From positions 1 through 64,000 of the forward strand of contig CAYPJU010000016.1 of assembly GCA_964411125.1 (NCBI GenBank): 64,000 bases of DNA, read 5' to 3'. The position numbers and the translations under genes are program-made. Shown here one piece after another: positions 43,691-53,340 of this stretch; position 1 is the stretch's first letter; each line of letters opens with the position of its first letter. Source of the DNA: JBFIHF01 sp964411125. GTDB lineage: Bacteria; Myxococcota_A; Bradymonadia; Bradymonadales; Bradymonadaceae. The notes beneath the pieces are model-generated. The model saw only the letters and a list, made by a program, of their open reading frames with translations. It was not told where the DNA came from and searched no databases.

Positions 43691-46600
43691 ATGATGAGCA
43701 GTGGACGCAACAGAGAATTAGTCGGCATTGTCGGGATCGGCGCTTCCGCCGGCGGCCTGGAGGCGTTTCGACGGCTCTTGCCCACCCTCGATCCGGAAGC
43801 GGGCTGGGCCTACGTGCTCGTCCAGCACCTGGATCCAGAACACGAGACGATGATCCCGGAGCTGCTCGCGAACTCTACGTCGATGCCGGTGCGGCTCGTC
43901 CGTGAACAGGTTCGCGTGGAGCCTGACCACGTGTATGTGATTCCCCCGAATTCGATGCTGCGCCTCGATCGCGACGAGCTTCGGCTCGAGAACCCGGTCG
44001 ACGCCGCCGAGCGGCGGCAGCCAATCGACGAGTTCTTCAAGTCCCTTGCGGAACAGACCGGCTCCCGCGCGGTTGCCTGCGTTTTTTCTGGCACGGGTAG
44101 CGACGGAACGGTCGGACTTCAGGCCGTCAAAGAGGCCGGCGGAATGACGGTCGTGCAGCGGCCCGAGACGGCCAAGTACGACGGAATGCCGAGAAGCGCC
44201 CTCGGCTCCGGTCTGGTCGATCACGTGATAGACTTGGAACAGCTCTCCGAGCGGTTGGCGGAACGGGTCACAAACCTTCCACAGGAAGATCACGTCGCCC
44301 TCGAAGAGGTGGCCGACTCCGTCGATACGATCTGTCGAATCCTCGGCAAGCGGGTGAAGCACGACTTCACGAACTACAAGCAAGCGACGCTCAGCCGACG
44401 TATCCAGCGACGCATGACCGCTCGAAAGACGGCGAATTCCGAGGAGTACGTCCAGTTGCTACGGGACGATCCCGAAGAATGCGACGCCCTCTTCCGTGAC
44501 CTTCTGATCAGCGTGACGGCGTTTTTCCGAGACGAGGATGCGTTCCGTGCGCTCTCGCGGGCTCTGGTGTCGATCTTGGAGGAAGCTCACGAAGTGCGCG
44601 TCTGGGTTCCCGGATGTGCGACGGGTGAAGAGGCCTATTCGCTGGCGATCATCATCATGGAAGGGCTGCGGAGGTTGGATCGTAACGACGTACCCGTGAA
44701 AATCTTCGCCACCGATATCGACAATCCCGCGTTGGAGGTAGGGCGCAGCGGTCGGTACGCCGCATCGTCGCTCCAAAGACTCGACCGGGACCTCGTCGAC
44801 CGATACTTCGAGCCAATGGCCAACGACTACGTCGTGCGACGTCGGCTCCGCGAGTGCGTAATCTTCTCCGAGCACAACTTGATCTCCGACCCGCCCTTTT
44901 CTCGGATGGATCTGGTGTCGTGCCGAAACGTGCTGATCTACCTAGAGGCGCCCCTTCAGAAGAACGTCTTGCGGCTGCTTCACTACGCACTCAACCCCGG
45001 AGGGCTGCTGCTTCTGGGGCCGGCCGAGGGAGTCTCGGGCCATGAGTCGCGGTTCGCGGAGGTAGACGGCAGCCAGCGGATATTCCGAGCCAAAGACACC
45101 TCCCAGCGCCTCCCCCCGGCGATGGCTATGGCAATGGGCGTCAGCGTGAAGCGCTCGTCGGCGGAGCCTTCTCGCGCCGACTCGTTCCGCAAACGAAGCG
45201 ACATCAGCGTACTGCAGATGCGCCGAGTCCTCGAAGCCTACGGGCCAGCGTCGCTCGTGGTCGAGGACGACGGAAACATCGTCAGCGCGTGTGGTGATCT
45301 CGAACGCTACCTCGAACTCAAGTCGTGGGGTCCCCTGGAGTCGAACGCCCTGCAGCTCGCCCGGCCCGAGCTCCGCGCAGAGCTGCGGCTCGGAATCCTG
45401 AACGCACGTCGAAAAGGGGAGCGAACGGTGATCTCCGAAACGGCCGTGGAGAGCCGCGGGGAGATCCAGCGCCTCCGCGTCGTCATCGCCCCGTTCCCGA
45501 CGAGCCAGGCCGACGAACTCTTCCTCATCACCTTCCACGATCTCGCCCCTCCCGAGCCCGCTCCAGAGGTGTCCGAGGAGAGCGAGACACCCGTGAGTCA
45601 GCTCGAAGCAGAGCTGAGGCTCACCCGCCGCAATCTGCAGATCACCGTCGATGAGTTGGAGACCAGCAACGAAGAGATGATGAGCGCCAACGAGGAGCTC
45701 ATGTCGATGAACGAGGAGCTGCAGTCTTCCAACGAAGAGCTACAGACCTCGCAAGAAGAGCTCCAATCGGTCAACGAAGAGCTCGAGACCGTCAACACCG
45801 AGCTCCAGCTCAAAGTCCACCAGCTCGACCGTGCCCGTAACGATCTGCGCAATCTGTTCGAGGCGACGAGCATTCCCACGCTCTTCCTCGATCAATCTCT
45901 CGTCATCAAACATTGCACGCCGACCTGTGGGCTGGTCTTTCGAATCATCGAGAGCGACATCGGACGCTCGATCAAGGACATCGTTCCCCGGTTCACGGGT
46001 GCGGACATCCCCGAGATCGCGAGGCGAGTCCTCAGGACGCTGCAGGCCGAGGAACTCACGGTCACTCTCGAAGGGCAGGACCGGGATCAGCATTTCCTCT
46101 GCAGGGTTCATCCCTACCGGACCGACGAAAACGTCATCGACGGTGTCGTCGTCGCGTTCGTCGACGTCACCGAGCAGCAAATCACGTCGAACGAGCTGAG
46201 GCGTAGCGAGCTCAGAGCGAGGCGCCGGGCCGACGAGCTTCGAGCGATCTACGAGAGTGTCCCTTCCGGCCTCGCCCTCCTCGACCCCGAACTACGCTTC
46301 GTTTCGGTGAACCGCGCGCTCGCCGAACTCGACGGAGTGCCGGCGAAAGGACACGTGGGGCGGACACCGTCGGAGTTTCTAGGCGACGCAGGGCCCCAGA
46401 TCGAGGAGCTCCTGGCCAGGGTGGTCGAAGAGATGCAGCCTGCCACCGGCGTCGGCATCCGACATGCCCATGCAAACGAGGTACGGCACTACACGCTTCA
46501 CGCGCTCCCCATTCTTCAGCCCGACACCCGCGAACTCGAGTTTGTCAGCATCACGCTCGACGACGTGACGGAGACCGTGCGCTATCAATCAGAGCTCGAG

Positions 46601-48109
46601 AAGAAAGACCAGATGCTCGCCATCGCGCAGGACGCCTCGGAGAGCGGCGTCTGGGACTGGCAGCCCGGCAATTCGGACGCCTCCCACTTCTCGCCGCACT
46701 ACAAGAAGCTGTTCGGAATGCCCGTCGATGTCGACGCTCGGCGCGAAGATTTCCGCGCCTACCTGAGCGCAGAAGAGCGGACTCGTACCGAGCGCGAAAC
46801 CGAAGCAATCTTTTCGGACCCGACGCGCTCGAACTGGCTGATCGAGTATTGCATTCGCCATCCCACCCGTGGCCGTCGATGGCTGCAAGGCCGCGGCCGT
46901 ATTCAGCGAGACGAAGATGGGAAAGTCACACGCGTGACCGGCATCACCGTGGACATCACGGAACGAAAGCTGATGGAGGAGGCCCTCCGCCGGTCCAATG
47001 AGCACAAGGACGAGTTTCTCGCGATGCTCGGTCACGAGCTCCGAAACCCGCTCGCAGCGATAGGGCATGTCGCCGACCTGCTGGACGATGCGGCCGCGGA
47101 TACCGCGAAGATCGGTAAGTTGCGCTCCATCCTGCGGCGACAGGTCGCACACATGTCACGACAGCTCGACGAGCTGCTGGACGTCTCGCGGGTCGCCGCC
47201 GGCAAACTCAATGTCACCCTCACGACGACCGATCTGACCGCCGTCGTCTCGGACGTCGTCGGAGATCTGCAGTCGATGTTCGCCGAGCGTGGCCAGGAGA
47301 TGTCCTACGAGCGACCTTCCGAGCCGATCTACGTTCGGGGGGACGAGGTGCGCCTGTCGCAGGCGCTCGGAAACCTCCTCGACAACGCCCGGAAATTCAC
47401 CCGTCCCGAAGACGCCGTCCACGTGACACTCGAGCGCATCGGCGAGGAGGCGGTCTTGAAGGTTCGGGACGAAGGGGCGGGGATGGAGCCCGAGCTCCTG
47501 GAGCATCTCTTCGAGCCCTTCCAGCAAGGCCCACAAGATCTCTCGAGGGATCTCGGGGGCCTCGGCCTGGGACTGTCACTGGTCCAGGGCATCGTCTCGC
47601 TGCACCAGGGATCGGTGACGGCCCACAGCGACGGCCCGGGAACGGGCTCGGAGTTCGCAATCCGACTCCCTGCGGTCGACAAGCCGCCGGACACTCCCAT
47701 CCGCCTCGAGGAGCCTCGCCCCGGTGTCACCACCGAGGTGCTCCTGATCGAGGACAACGAAGACGCCGCCGAACTGCTCGCCGAGCTACTCCGCGGACTC
47801 GGCCATTCCGTCCGGGTCGCGAACAGCGGAGAGGCCGGGGTTCAGCTCGCCCAGCAGATTCGACCCAGGTTCGTGATCTGCGACATCGGCCTTCCGGGCA
47901 TGAGCGGGTTCGAGGTCGCCGCCGAACTACGGCGCAGCAGAGACCTCGACGGCGTGCGACTCGTCGCCCTGACGGGATACGGTCGAACCGACGACCGAAA
48001 ACGCAGCGAAGCCGCAGGGTTCGACTTTCACCTGACGAAGCCCGTCGACATCCGCCAACTCGAAGCGGTCCTCGGAGCGGAACCGGCTGCCCCAGACTCC
48101 GAAGAGTAG
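43691..48109 (+). CDS. CheB-CheR-PAS-histidine kinase-receiver hybrid protein
   Basis: The 1472-residue protein fuses a full set of signalling modules. CheB methylesterase (about 10-195) has the triad Ser19, His46 and Asp138. CheR methyltransferase (about 205-470) has VPGCATGEEAYS and SCRNVLIYL. A coiled coil with repeated NEEL/SNEEL units spans about 650-715. Several PAS domains (about 720-1095) follow. HisKA carries phospho-acceptor His1115 (GHELRNPLAAIG). Then come HATPase (GGLGLGLSLVQGIV) and a receiver domain with Asp1398 (CDIGLPGMSG). No membrane segment is seen, so it is cytosolic. This architecture is known in myxobacteria and others. There is no separate chemotaxis operon nearby. Start ATG could be 43691 or 43694. 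Confidence 0.95.
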   Translation: MMSSGRNRELVGIVGIGASAGGLEAFRRLLPTLDPEAGWAYVLVQHLDPEHETMIPELLANSTSMPVRLVREQVRVEPDHVYVIPPNSMLRLDRDELRLENPVDAAERRQPIDEFFKSLAEQTGSRAVACVFSGTGSDGTVGLQAVKEAGGMTVVQRPETAKYDGMPRSALGSGLVDHVIDLEQLSERLAERVTNLPQEDHVALEEVADSVDTICRILGKRVKHDFTNYKQATLSRRIQRRMTARKTANSEEYVQLLRDDPEECDALFRDLLISVTAFFRDEDAFRALSRALVSILEEAHEVRVWVPGCATGEEAYSLAIIIMEGLRRLDRNDVPVKIFATDIDNPALEVGRSGRYAASSLQRLDRDLVDRYFEPMANDYVVRRRLRECVIFSEHNLISDPPFSRMDLVSCRNVLIYLEAPLQKNVLRLLHYALNPGGLLLLGPAEGVSGHESRFAEVDGSQRIFRAKDTSQRLPPAMAMAMGVSVKRSSAEPSRADSFRKRSDISVLQMRRVLEAYGPASLVVEDDGNIVSACGDLERYLELKSWGPLESNALQLARPELRAELRLGILNARRKGERTVISETAVESRGEIQRLRVVIAPFPTSQADELFLITFHDLAPPEPAPEVSEESETPVSQLEAELRLTRRNLQITVDELETSNEEMMSANEELMSMNEELQSSNEELQTSQEELQSVNEELETVNTELQLKVHQLDRARNDLRNLFEATSIPTLFLDQSLVIKHCTPTCGLVFRIIESDIGRSIKDIVPRFTGADIPEIARRVLRTLQAEELTVTLEGQDRDQHFLCRVHPYRTDENVIDGVVVAFVDVTEQQITSNELRRSELRARRRADELRAIYESVPSGLALLDPELRFVSVNRALAELDGVPAKGHVGRTPSEFLGDAGPQIEELLARVVEEMQPATGVGIRHAHANEVRHYTLHALPILQPDTRELEFVSITLDDVTETVRYQSELEKKDQMLAIAQDASESGVWDWQPGNSDASHFSPHYKKLFGMPVDVDARREDFRAYLSAEERTRTERETEAIFSDPTRSNWLIEYCIRHPTRGRRWLQGRGRIQRDEDGKVTRVTGITVDITERKLMEEALRRSNEHKDEFLAMLGHELRNPLAAIGHVADLLDDAAADTAKIGKLRSILRRQVAHMSRQLDELLDVSRVAAGKLNVTLTTTDLTAVVSDVVGDLQSMFAERGQEMSYERPSEPIYVRGDEVRLSQALGNLLDNARKFTRPEDAVHVTLERIGEEAVLKVRDEGAGMEPELLEHLFEPFQQGPQDLSRDLGGLGLGLSLVQGIVSLHQGSVTAHSDGPGTGSEFAIRLPAVDKPPDTPIRLEEPRPGVTTEVLLIEDNEDAAELLAELLRGLGHSVRVANSGEAGVQLAQQIRPRFVICDIGLPGMSGFEVAAELRRSRDLDGVRLVALTGYGRTDDRKRSEAAGFDFHLTKPVDIRQLEAVLGAEPAAPDSEE

Positions 48110-48128
48110 CGAGGCAGGCTCCGACACG

Positions 48129-48145
48129 TGTCCACTTCGTGGACG
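48129..48145. promoter_or_regulatory. Upstream inverted repeat of the 48244 sigma-54 promoter
   Basis: TGTCCA-CTTCG-TGGACG is an inverted repeat with five-base spacer, centred about 108 bases before the -24 element. The same half-site arrangement (TGTCAA-N5-TTGACA) occurs at 53324-53340 before the second sigma-54 promoter. A perfect 10-bp palindrome GACACGTGTC (48123-48132) overlaps it. It is the likely binding site of the NtrC-type activator 51926-53290. Confidence 0.6.
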
Positions 48146-48243
48146 ACGACCGCCCACGACGCGGACTCCCACGCCGGGCCTCGCTGCCCCGTCCCGACGA
48201 CAAAGCCTAATGAAATCAGCGAGCTGAGACTCCTTAAGGTCGC

Positions 48244-48259
48244 TGGCCCGTGAGTTGCT
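48244..48259 (+). promoter_or_regulatory. Sigma-54 promoter of the 48298-53290 operon
   Basis: TGGCCCGTGAGTTGCT differs from TGGCACG-N4-TTGCW at one base. The GG (48245-48246) and GC (48257-48258) are ten bases apart. The first gene starts at 48298 with AAGGAG upstream, leaving a leader of about 28 bases. Confidence 0.82.
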
Positions 48260-48297
48260 CTCCCGATGGTCGAACCTCGAACCGAAGGAGATTTCTC

Positions 48298-48900
48298 ATG
48301 CCAGATGTCCACCACGCCCTGCTCGACGTAGGGCTCACCGTACGCAACCCTGAAGAGCTCGCCAGGCGCTGGCAGGGCCGACACGAACGCGACGACTCCC
48401 CCTCGCCCTGGATCTTCGGGGCTCTGCTCCTGACAGCCGTCGCCGGCACCGTCGTCTACGGCCTCACGATGAAGCTGCACGCCGGATTCGCCTCGATGCT
48501 CCTGGGGGCGCTCACCATGCCCGCGTGCGCGGGCGCCGCGTGGTCCCTCGCCGTCCCTTCGCTCTACATCGTGAACCGCACCCGAGGCAGTGAAGTCGAC
48601 CTGTCGACGACCCTCCTCGTCGCGCTCGTGACGGTCGCGTTCGGCTCTCTCGCCATGCTCGCGAGTGTGCCCGTGACCTGGTTCTTCACCCTCGCCCTTC
48701 CCTTCGAAGCCGCCCGCTGGCTGGTCAACATCGTCGTCTTCACCGGTGTGGGGTTCTGCATGTCCGACGTCTTTCGCCGCACCATGATCGCGGTCGACGG
48801 CGACGGCGACACCCTCTTTCACTTCGTCTGGCTCGGCTTGCTCACCATCGTGGGCTCCGAGCTCTTCTACCTGAGCGGACTCTTCGACTTCAGCGCCTGA
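48298..48900 (+). CDS. Polytopic membrane protein, first gene of the sigma-54 operon
   Basis: The 200-residue protein has a soluble N-terminus of about 35 residues and then four to five hydrophobic helices. A short motif AVPSLYIVNRTRGSEVDLSTTL between the second and third helices resembles GLPSFYFYTQLAGLDASFRL in the next gene, so the two appear homologous. No family is recognised. The ATG at 48298 has AAGGAG at ideal distance and follows the sigma-54 promoter. In this operon context it could be a sensor partner or an effector in the membrane. Confidence 0.82.
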   Translation: MPDVHHALLDVGLTVRNPEELARRWQGRHERDDSPSPWIFGALLLTAVAGTVVYGLTMKLHAGFASMLLGALTMPACAGAAWSLAVPSLYIVNRTRGSEVDLSTTLLVALVTVAFGSLAMLASVPVTWFFTLALPFEAARWLVNIVVFTGVGFCMSDVFRRTMIAVDGDGDTLFHFVWLGLLTIVGSELFYLSGLFDFSA

Positions 48901-48913
48901 CAAGGAGGACTTC

Positions 48914-49645
48914 ATGACTGCTGCACTTCTCGACAATCTCTCGGCCCACCCCGACGAAGGCCACTTCATGACAGCGGCGTTGCTCGACGCCTTGCTTGGC
49001 GACGGGGAACCGCTGGACGACTTCGTCGTCGACGACGACCTGCGACGGGAAGCGGTCCCGGTGTTGCTCGCGGTCGGGATCTTCGGCCTGGCCCTGTTCG
49101 GTCTCACGGTGGGCGCCGTGGCTCAGTACCACGGGCTGGCGCCTGGAACGCCCCTCGTCTGGGTTCCCGTCTCGCTCGTCGTGGGATTCGTCACTGCCAT
49201 CGCGATCGGACTTCCCAGCTTCTACTTCTATACGCAGTTGGCCGGGCTCGACGCGTCGTTCCGCCTCGTCACCGCGCAGGCGCTGCGCAAACACGCCCGC
49301 ACCTCCGTGTTGTTGCTCGCGATGGTGCCCTTCTACGCAGCGTTCGCGCTTGCTTCCGTCCTGGACATTGCGTGGATCGACGCCGTGATGACCGCGGTCA
49401 CCCTGGGCCAGCCCCCGGAGACCGCCGCTCTGGTGGTCGGCTTCGCCACGCCGTTCCTCGTCGGCCTCGCCGGCATGCGATCGCTGTACGAAAGCTTTGG
49501 GCGACTCGTCGGTCGCCTCCCGATCACTCACGCACGTCGCGGCAACGTGCTCCTTCGCATGCTGTTCATGTGGGGCGCCGTCGTCTCCGCCATCGCGCCC
49601 GTGGCGATGTACCGAACCGCGGAATTCCTGATCGCCGTTACCTAG
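48914..49645 (+). CDS. Polytopic membrane protein, second gene of the sigma-54 operon
   Basis: The 243-residue protein has an acidic N-terminus (about 45 residues, LLGDGEPLDDFVVDDD) and about six membrane helices. The PSFYFYTQLAG motif relates it to the preceding protein, although the overall identity is low. It starts 13 bases after the previous stop, with AAGGAGG upstream. The function is unknown; membrane location and operon position suggest the two work together with the histidine kinase encoded downstream. Confidence 0.82.
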   Translation: MTAALLDNLSAHPDEGHFMTAALLDALLGDGEPLDDFVVDDDLRREAVPVLLAVGIFGLALFGLTVGAVAQYHGLAPGTPLVWVPVSLVVGFVTAIAIGLPSFYFYTQLAGLDASFRLVTAQALRKHARTSVLLLAMVPFYAAFALASVLDIAWIDAVMTAVTLGQPPETAALVVGFATPFLVGLAGMRSLYESFGRLVGRLPITHARRGNVLLRMLFMWGAVVSAIAPVAMYRTAEFLIAVT

Positions 49646-49655
49646 GAGGAACCCC

Positions 49656-50309
49656 ATGGGATTGATCGAAACACTCTTCATCTACGCGCTCCTCGGGTTG
49701 GCCGCAGCTTCCGCCATCGCCGTGGCCCACGGCGAGCGAGGCCTCACGGTCGCGGTCCGCTTCGTACCGCGAATGCTCCTGTGGCCGTTCTTCGCACCCA
49801 CACTCTTCGGTGAGCGCTTCGGACCGGTCACCGTCGCGGCAGCCGCGTCGCGAGACGAGGATGAAATCAGCATCCTCGGCCGTCAGATCGTCACGGCCCT
49901 ATCCCGCCTCGACGGTGTCGCCGAAGAGGTGCTCGCCCCCGAGGTCGAGCGAGTGAGAAGCCTCGTGGCCGAGCTGAGCCGCATGCGCCGCAGGACCGAA
50001 GAGATGGCTGCCCTGCGTCGAAGTTCCGAATTCGACCAGGAGAAGATCGAAGCCTCGCTCGAGAACCTCGCCGAGGGGGACCCACGGCGCGCGACGCTCT
50101 GCGCCCGGATGCGAAGCGTCGAACGGCTGCGCGCGATGCATGAGCGCAGCGCGATCGAGTACGAGCGGGTAGTCTTGCAACTCGAGGAGCTGCATTCCAA
50201 GATCCTCCTCCTGCGATTCGCCGACGACCCCGAAGACGAGATCCTCGTGCTGATGCGCGACATCTCGTCGTCGGTCGAAGGAGTGTGCGCAGGCGCCTTC
50301 GACGAATGA
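49656..50309 (+). CDS. Membrane-anchored coiled-coil protein
   Basis: The 217-residue protein has one or two N-terminal hydrophobic segments (LFIYALLGLAAASAIAVA, then VPRMLLWPFFAPTLF). A cytosolic, strongly charged coiled-coil part covers about 75-200 (for example VLAPEVERVRSLVAELSRMRRRTEEMAAL). It follows the second membrane gene by ten bases, with AGGAGG upstream, and precedes the kinase by four bases. A scaffold linking the membrane proteins to the kinase is possible but inferred only from position. Confidence 0.8.
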   Translation: MGLIETLFIYALLGLAAASAIAVAHGERGLTVAVRFVPRMLLWPFFAPTLFGERFGPVTVAAAASRDEDEISILGRQIVTALSRLDGVAEEVLAPEVERVRSLVAELSRMRRRTEEMAALRRSSEFDQEKIEASLENLAEGDPRRATLCARMRSVERLRAMHERSAIEYERVVLQLEELHSKILLLRFADDPEDEILVLMRDISSSVEGVCAGAFDE

Positions 50310-50313
50310 GCCC

Positions 50314-51933
50314 GTGAACGACGCCCTCTACGCATACAGCCTGGTCCCCGTAGTGTCGGTGGCCACCCTGCTCTTCTCCACGATGCTCTTTCGCGGCGCC
50401 CGACCTCACGGTCTCACCGCATACTGCGGCAGTGTCGCAATCTGGTCGGGCTTCCTGCTGTTGGCGTTCGTCGATGGCGCCGGCGAGTTCGCGTCGCGCT
50501 CGTCGGCCTTCGGTGCCTTCGTCGCAGCGAGCTTCGTCCACACGGCGTTCGACTTCACCAACGCCAGGTCGTACTTGTTGGTCTGGGGTGCCTACGCCGT
50601 CGCGGCGGCGCTGTTCGTGCTCGGGGTGGCGATACCGGGATTTCTCTTCGATCCGACGACGCTCGCGGCCGGCCCCTTCTTCTGGCCAGGTATGACGATG
50701 GCAGTGGCGGCCGCCACAATCCCGCTCTTCCAGATATTTCGGGCTCATCGAGGCGCGGAGACCCCGCAGGTGCAGCGACTCCTTCGAGCGCTGGCGGGCG
50801 CCGGCGCGTTGGGCTACGCAGGCGCGTGGAGCAACGCGCTGATGCTCTCCCAGGGTATCGTCCTCCCGTGGGGGATGCTCGCGGTGCTGGCGTCGCTCCT
50901 ACTCCTCGCGGTAGTCGTCCGCTCGACCCAGGGCCGCGCCGAGAGCCGACTGATGGAACGCAGCCTCGCCTACGCTGCAGTGACCGCCTTCGTCTCGGCG
51001 GGCTTCCTCTTCGGGGTCCTCGCCCTCGTGGAAGAACCCGCCTCCGCCATCCTCGCGCAATACCGCGCCGGCGCATTCTTCGTGTTGGTCATGGCGGCCC
51101 TCGCGGTCGAACCCTTTCGCCAGCACCTCCTCGAGGCCGTCGGCCGGCGGGTCGTCCCGCACGCGACGTCCGCAGCAGAGCTGGCCCGCGAGCTCGCCCA
51201 CCAGGAAGAGCGCTCGCACCAGGCGGAGCGCCTCGCCGAGCTCGGGGTCTTCACCTCGGCCATCGCGCACGAAGTCCGAAACCCCCTCGGGGTGATGCGC
51301 GCCAACTTGCGACTCCTCGAGCGTCAGGGGGCAGAACCTTCCGTCGTGGAGACGATGGAAGAGCAGATCGAACGGGCGAGCACGTTCCTCGACGATCTGC
51401 TCGCGTACGGACGACCTCGGGCGCTCGAGCTCCGAACTGTGAACCTCCGCGACACCGTCGCGCTCGCCTTCTCCACCGCTCGCCAGGCGGTCGACGCATC
51501 GGCCCGCGAACTCCGTAATGACGTCGACGACGACGTGCTCGTCGAGGTCGATCAGGCGCAGATCTCACAGGTTCTGGTAGTGATCTTCGAGAACGCGATC
51601 CTCGCCACGGGGCCCGCCGATTCGATCCGGGCGACCGGCGGGAGGTCGTCGGGCGACCGCGTCACGCTCGCGATCGAAGACGACGGGCCGGGTGTTCCGT
51701 CCGAACTCGAAGCGAACCTGTTCGACCCTTTCGTCACCGGCCGAAAGCGAAGCGAGACGCGGCGCGGCACCGGGCTCGGATTGGCGATCGCCCGGGGCAT
51801 CGTCGAGCGACACGGTGGCACGATCGGTCACGAACGAGCACACTCCGGGGGAGCGCGCTTCACCATCGAACTACCGCGCGTCCAACCCGTCCTGGGCGCC
51901 GCTGCCGATCACCGCGGAGAAGAGCATGGGTGA
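50314..51933 (+). CDS. Membrane histidine kinase, NtrB-like output
   Basis: The 539-residue kinase has a sensor of about seven to eight membrane helices (residues 1-275) with no obvious periplasmic domain. A HisKA domain with His319 follows (SAIAHEVRNPLGVM), then a HATPase domain (N-box VIFENAILAT, G1 DDGPGVP, G2 GTGLGLAIARGIV). The start is GTG at 50314, four bases after the upstream stop. It overlaps the response-regulator gene by eight bases, so the two are a cognate pair. The membrane-embedded sensor suggests a signal within or at the membrane, perhaps passed by the operon's membrane proteins. Confidence 0.93.
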   Translation: MNDALYAYSLVPVVSVATLLFSTMLFRGARPHGLTAYCGSVAIWSGFLLLAFVDGAGEFASRSSAFGAFVAASFVHTAFDFTNARSYLLVWGAYAVAAALFVLGVAIPGFLFDPTTLAAGPFFWPGMTMAVAAATIPLFQIFRAHRGAETPQVQRLLRALAGAGALGYAGAWSNALMLSQGIVLPWGMLAVLASLLLLAVVVRSTQGRAESRLMERSLAYAAVTAFVSAGFLFGVLALVEEPASAILAQYRAGAFFVLVMAALAVEPFRQHLLEAVGRRVVPHATSAAELARELAHQEERSHQAERLAELGVFTSAIAHEVRNPLGVMRANLRLLERQGAEPSVVETMEEQIERASTFLDDLLAYGRPRALELRTVNLRDTVALAFSTARQAVDASARELRNDVDDDVLVEVDQAQISQVLVVIFENAILATGPADSIRATGGRSSGDRVTLAIEDDGPGVPSELEANLFDPFVTGRKRSETRRGTGLGLAIARGIVERHGGTIGHERAHSGGARFTIELPRVQPVLGAAADHRGEEHG

Positions 51934-53290
51934 CACCGCCGACAGAATCCTCCTCGTCGACGACGACGACGCCTTCCGAAAGGTGTACGCGCCCCTGCTT
52001 CGCAGCGAGGGGTTCGAGGTCGACCAGGCCGACGACCGCGACAGCGCTCGCCAGGCCTTCGAAGCGCGACGTTATGCCGTCGTCCTGCTCGACCTGATGC
52101 TGCCGCCGGACGGAAGCGTTCGCAGTGGCATCGCGATGCTGGCGGAGTTCCTCGAGAAGCGCCCCGACGCCAAGATCGTGGTCGTCTCCGGCGCCGGGGA
52201 CCGCGGCTTCATGGTCGACGCCGTCCGGGAAGGCGCATACGACTTCCTCACCAAACCGGTCGACCCCGACGTTCTCGCCATCGTGGTGCAGCGCGCGGCG
52301 ACCCGCGCCCGGCTCGAACGACGCGTCGAGGGATTGCAGACGACGTTGGCGACGGCCGCTCCTTCCGAGACGATGATCGGGGACAGCCCCTCCTTCACTG
52401 CCGCGAGGACGCTGGCCGAGCGCGTCGCGCCCACCGACCTTCCCGTCCTCGTCACCGGCGAGAACGGCACCGGTAAGGAGCTCCTGGCGAGGTCCGTCCA
52501 CCAACGCAGCAAACGAGCAGCGAAGCCGTTCGTCGCGATCAACTGCGGCGCGTTGCCCGAGACGCTCCTCGAGTCGACCCTCTTCGGGCACGTCCGCGGC
52601 GCATTCACGGGGGCGAGCGCCAACCGCGACGGGCTCTTCGTCGAGGCGGACGGCGGAACTCTCTTTCTCGACGAGGTCGGCGACATGCCGCTCCCGCTGC
52701 AGGTCAAGCTTCTGCGAGTGTTGGAAAACGGTGAGCTCTACCCCGTCGGGGCGGACCGTTCGCGGACGGTCGACGTGCGGATCGTCTCGGCGACGAACCG
52801 CGACCTCGACGCCCTCATGGCCGATGGGGCTTTCCGAGAAGACCTCTACTGGCGCATCAAAGGCACGGAGGTGGTGTTGCCGCCGCTGCGCGAGCGCCCC
52901 TCCGACATCCCGACCCTCGCCGCACACTTCCTCAACGTCAGCGCATCCCTCGCTCCAAACGGCCGCGCCAAGACGCTGAGCGAGGATGCCCGCCGCGCGC
53001 TCGTCGAACACGACTGGCCCGGCAATCTGCGGGAGCTGCGCCACGAGATGCAGCGTGCGACGGTCCTCTCGGGCGACCGGACCGTCATCGAGGCGACCGA
53101 TTTCGGCTTCGCCGCGGCAGGCGGTCCGCGCGGCGCCGCGGACACGCTGCAGGCCCGCGTGGAGGGGCTCGAGCGACGAGAGATCGCCGCGGCACTCGCT
53201 CGTCACGAAGGCAATCGCACCCGCGTCGCCGAAGAGCTCGGGCTCTCGCGCCAGGGATTGCTCAACAAGATCAACCGCTACGAACTCTGA
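51926..53290 (+). CDS. NtrC-family sigma-54 response regulator
   Basis: The 454-residue activator has a receiver domain with phospho-acceptor Asp56 (VVLLDLMLP) and an AAA+ domain with Walker A GENGTGKE. The sigma-54 contact loop GAFTGA is intact at 225-230. Walker B is GGTLFLDEVGDMPL, and a Fis-type helix-turn-helix closes the protein (RTRVAEELGLSRQGLLNKI). It is encoded with its cognate kinase. Sigma-54 promoters lie in front of its own operon (48244) and directly downstream (53427), both with similar inverted repeats upstream. Autoregulation and control of 53477-54376 are therefore likely. Confidence 0.94.
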   Translation: MGDTADRILLVDDDDAFRKVYAPLLRSEGFEVDQADDRDSARQAFEARRYAVVLLDLMLPPDGSVRSGIAMLAEFLEKRPDAKIVVVSGAGDRGFMVDAVREGAYDFLTKPVDPDVLAIVVQRAATRARLERRVEGLQTTLATAAPSETMIGDSPSFTAARTLAERVAPTDLPVLVTGENGTGKELLARSVHQRSKRAAKPFVAINCGALPETLLESTLFGHVRGAFTGASANRDGLFVEADGGTLFLDEVGDMPLPLQVKLLRVLENGELYPVGADRSRTVDVRIVSATNRDLDALMADGAFREDLYWRIKGTEVVLPPLRERPSDIPTLAAHFLNVSASLAPNGRAKTLSEDARRALVEHDWPGNLRELRHEMQRATVLSGDRTVIEATDFGFAAAGGPRGAADTLQARVEGLERREIAAALARHEGNRTRVAEELGLSRQGLLNKINRYEL

Positions 53291-53323
53291 GGCGAGTTCC
53301 TCGCGTCGGCGAGGCCCGCGTAG

Positions 53324-53340
53324 TGTCAAGATGATTGACA
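53324..53340. promoter_or_regulatory. Upstream inverted repeat of the 53427 sigma-54 promoter
   Basis: A perfect inverted repeat TGTCAA-GATGA-TTGACA is centred about 96 bases before the -24 element of the promoter at 53427. It has the same half-site type and spacing as the site at 48129-48145. The difference in distance (about 12 bases) is close to one helical turn. Confidence 0.6.
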
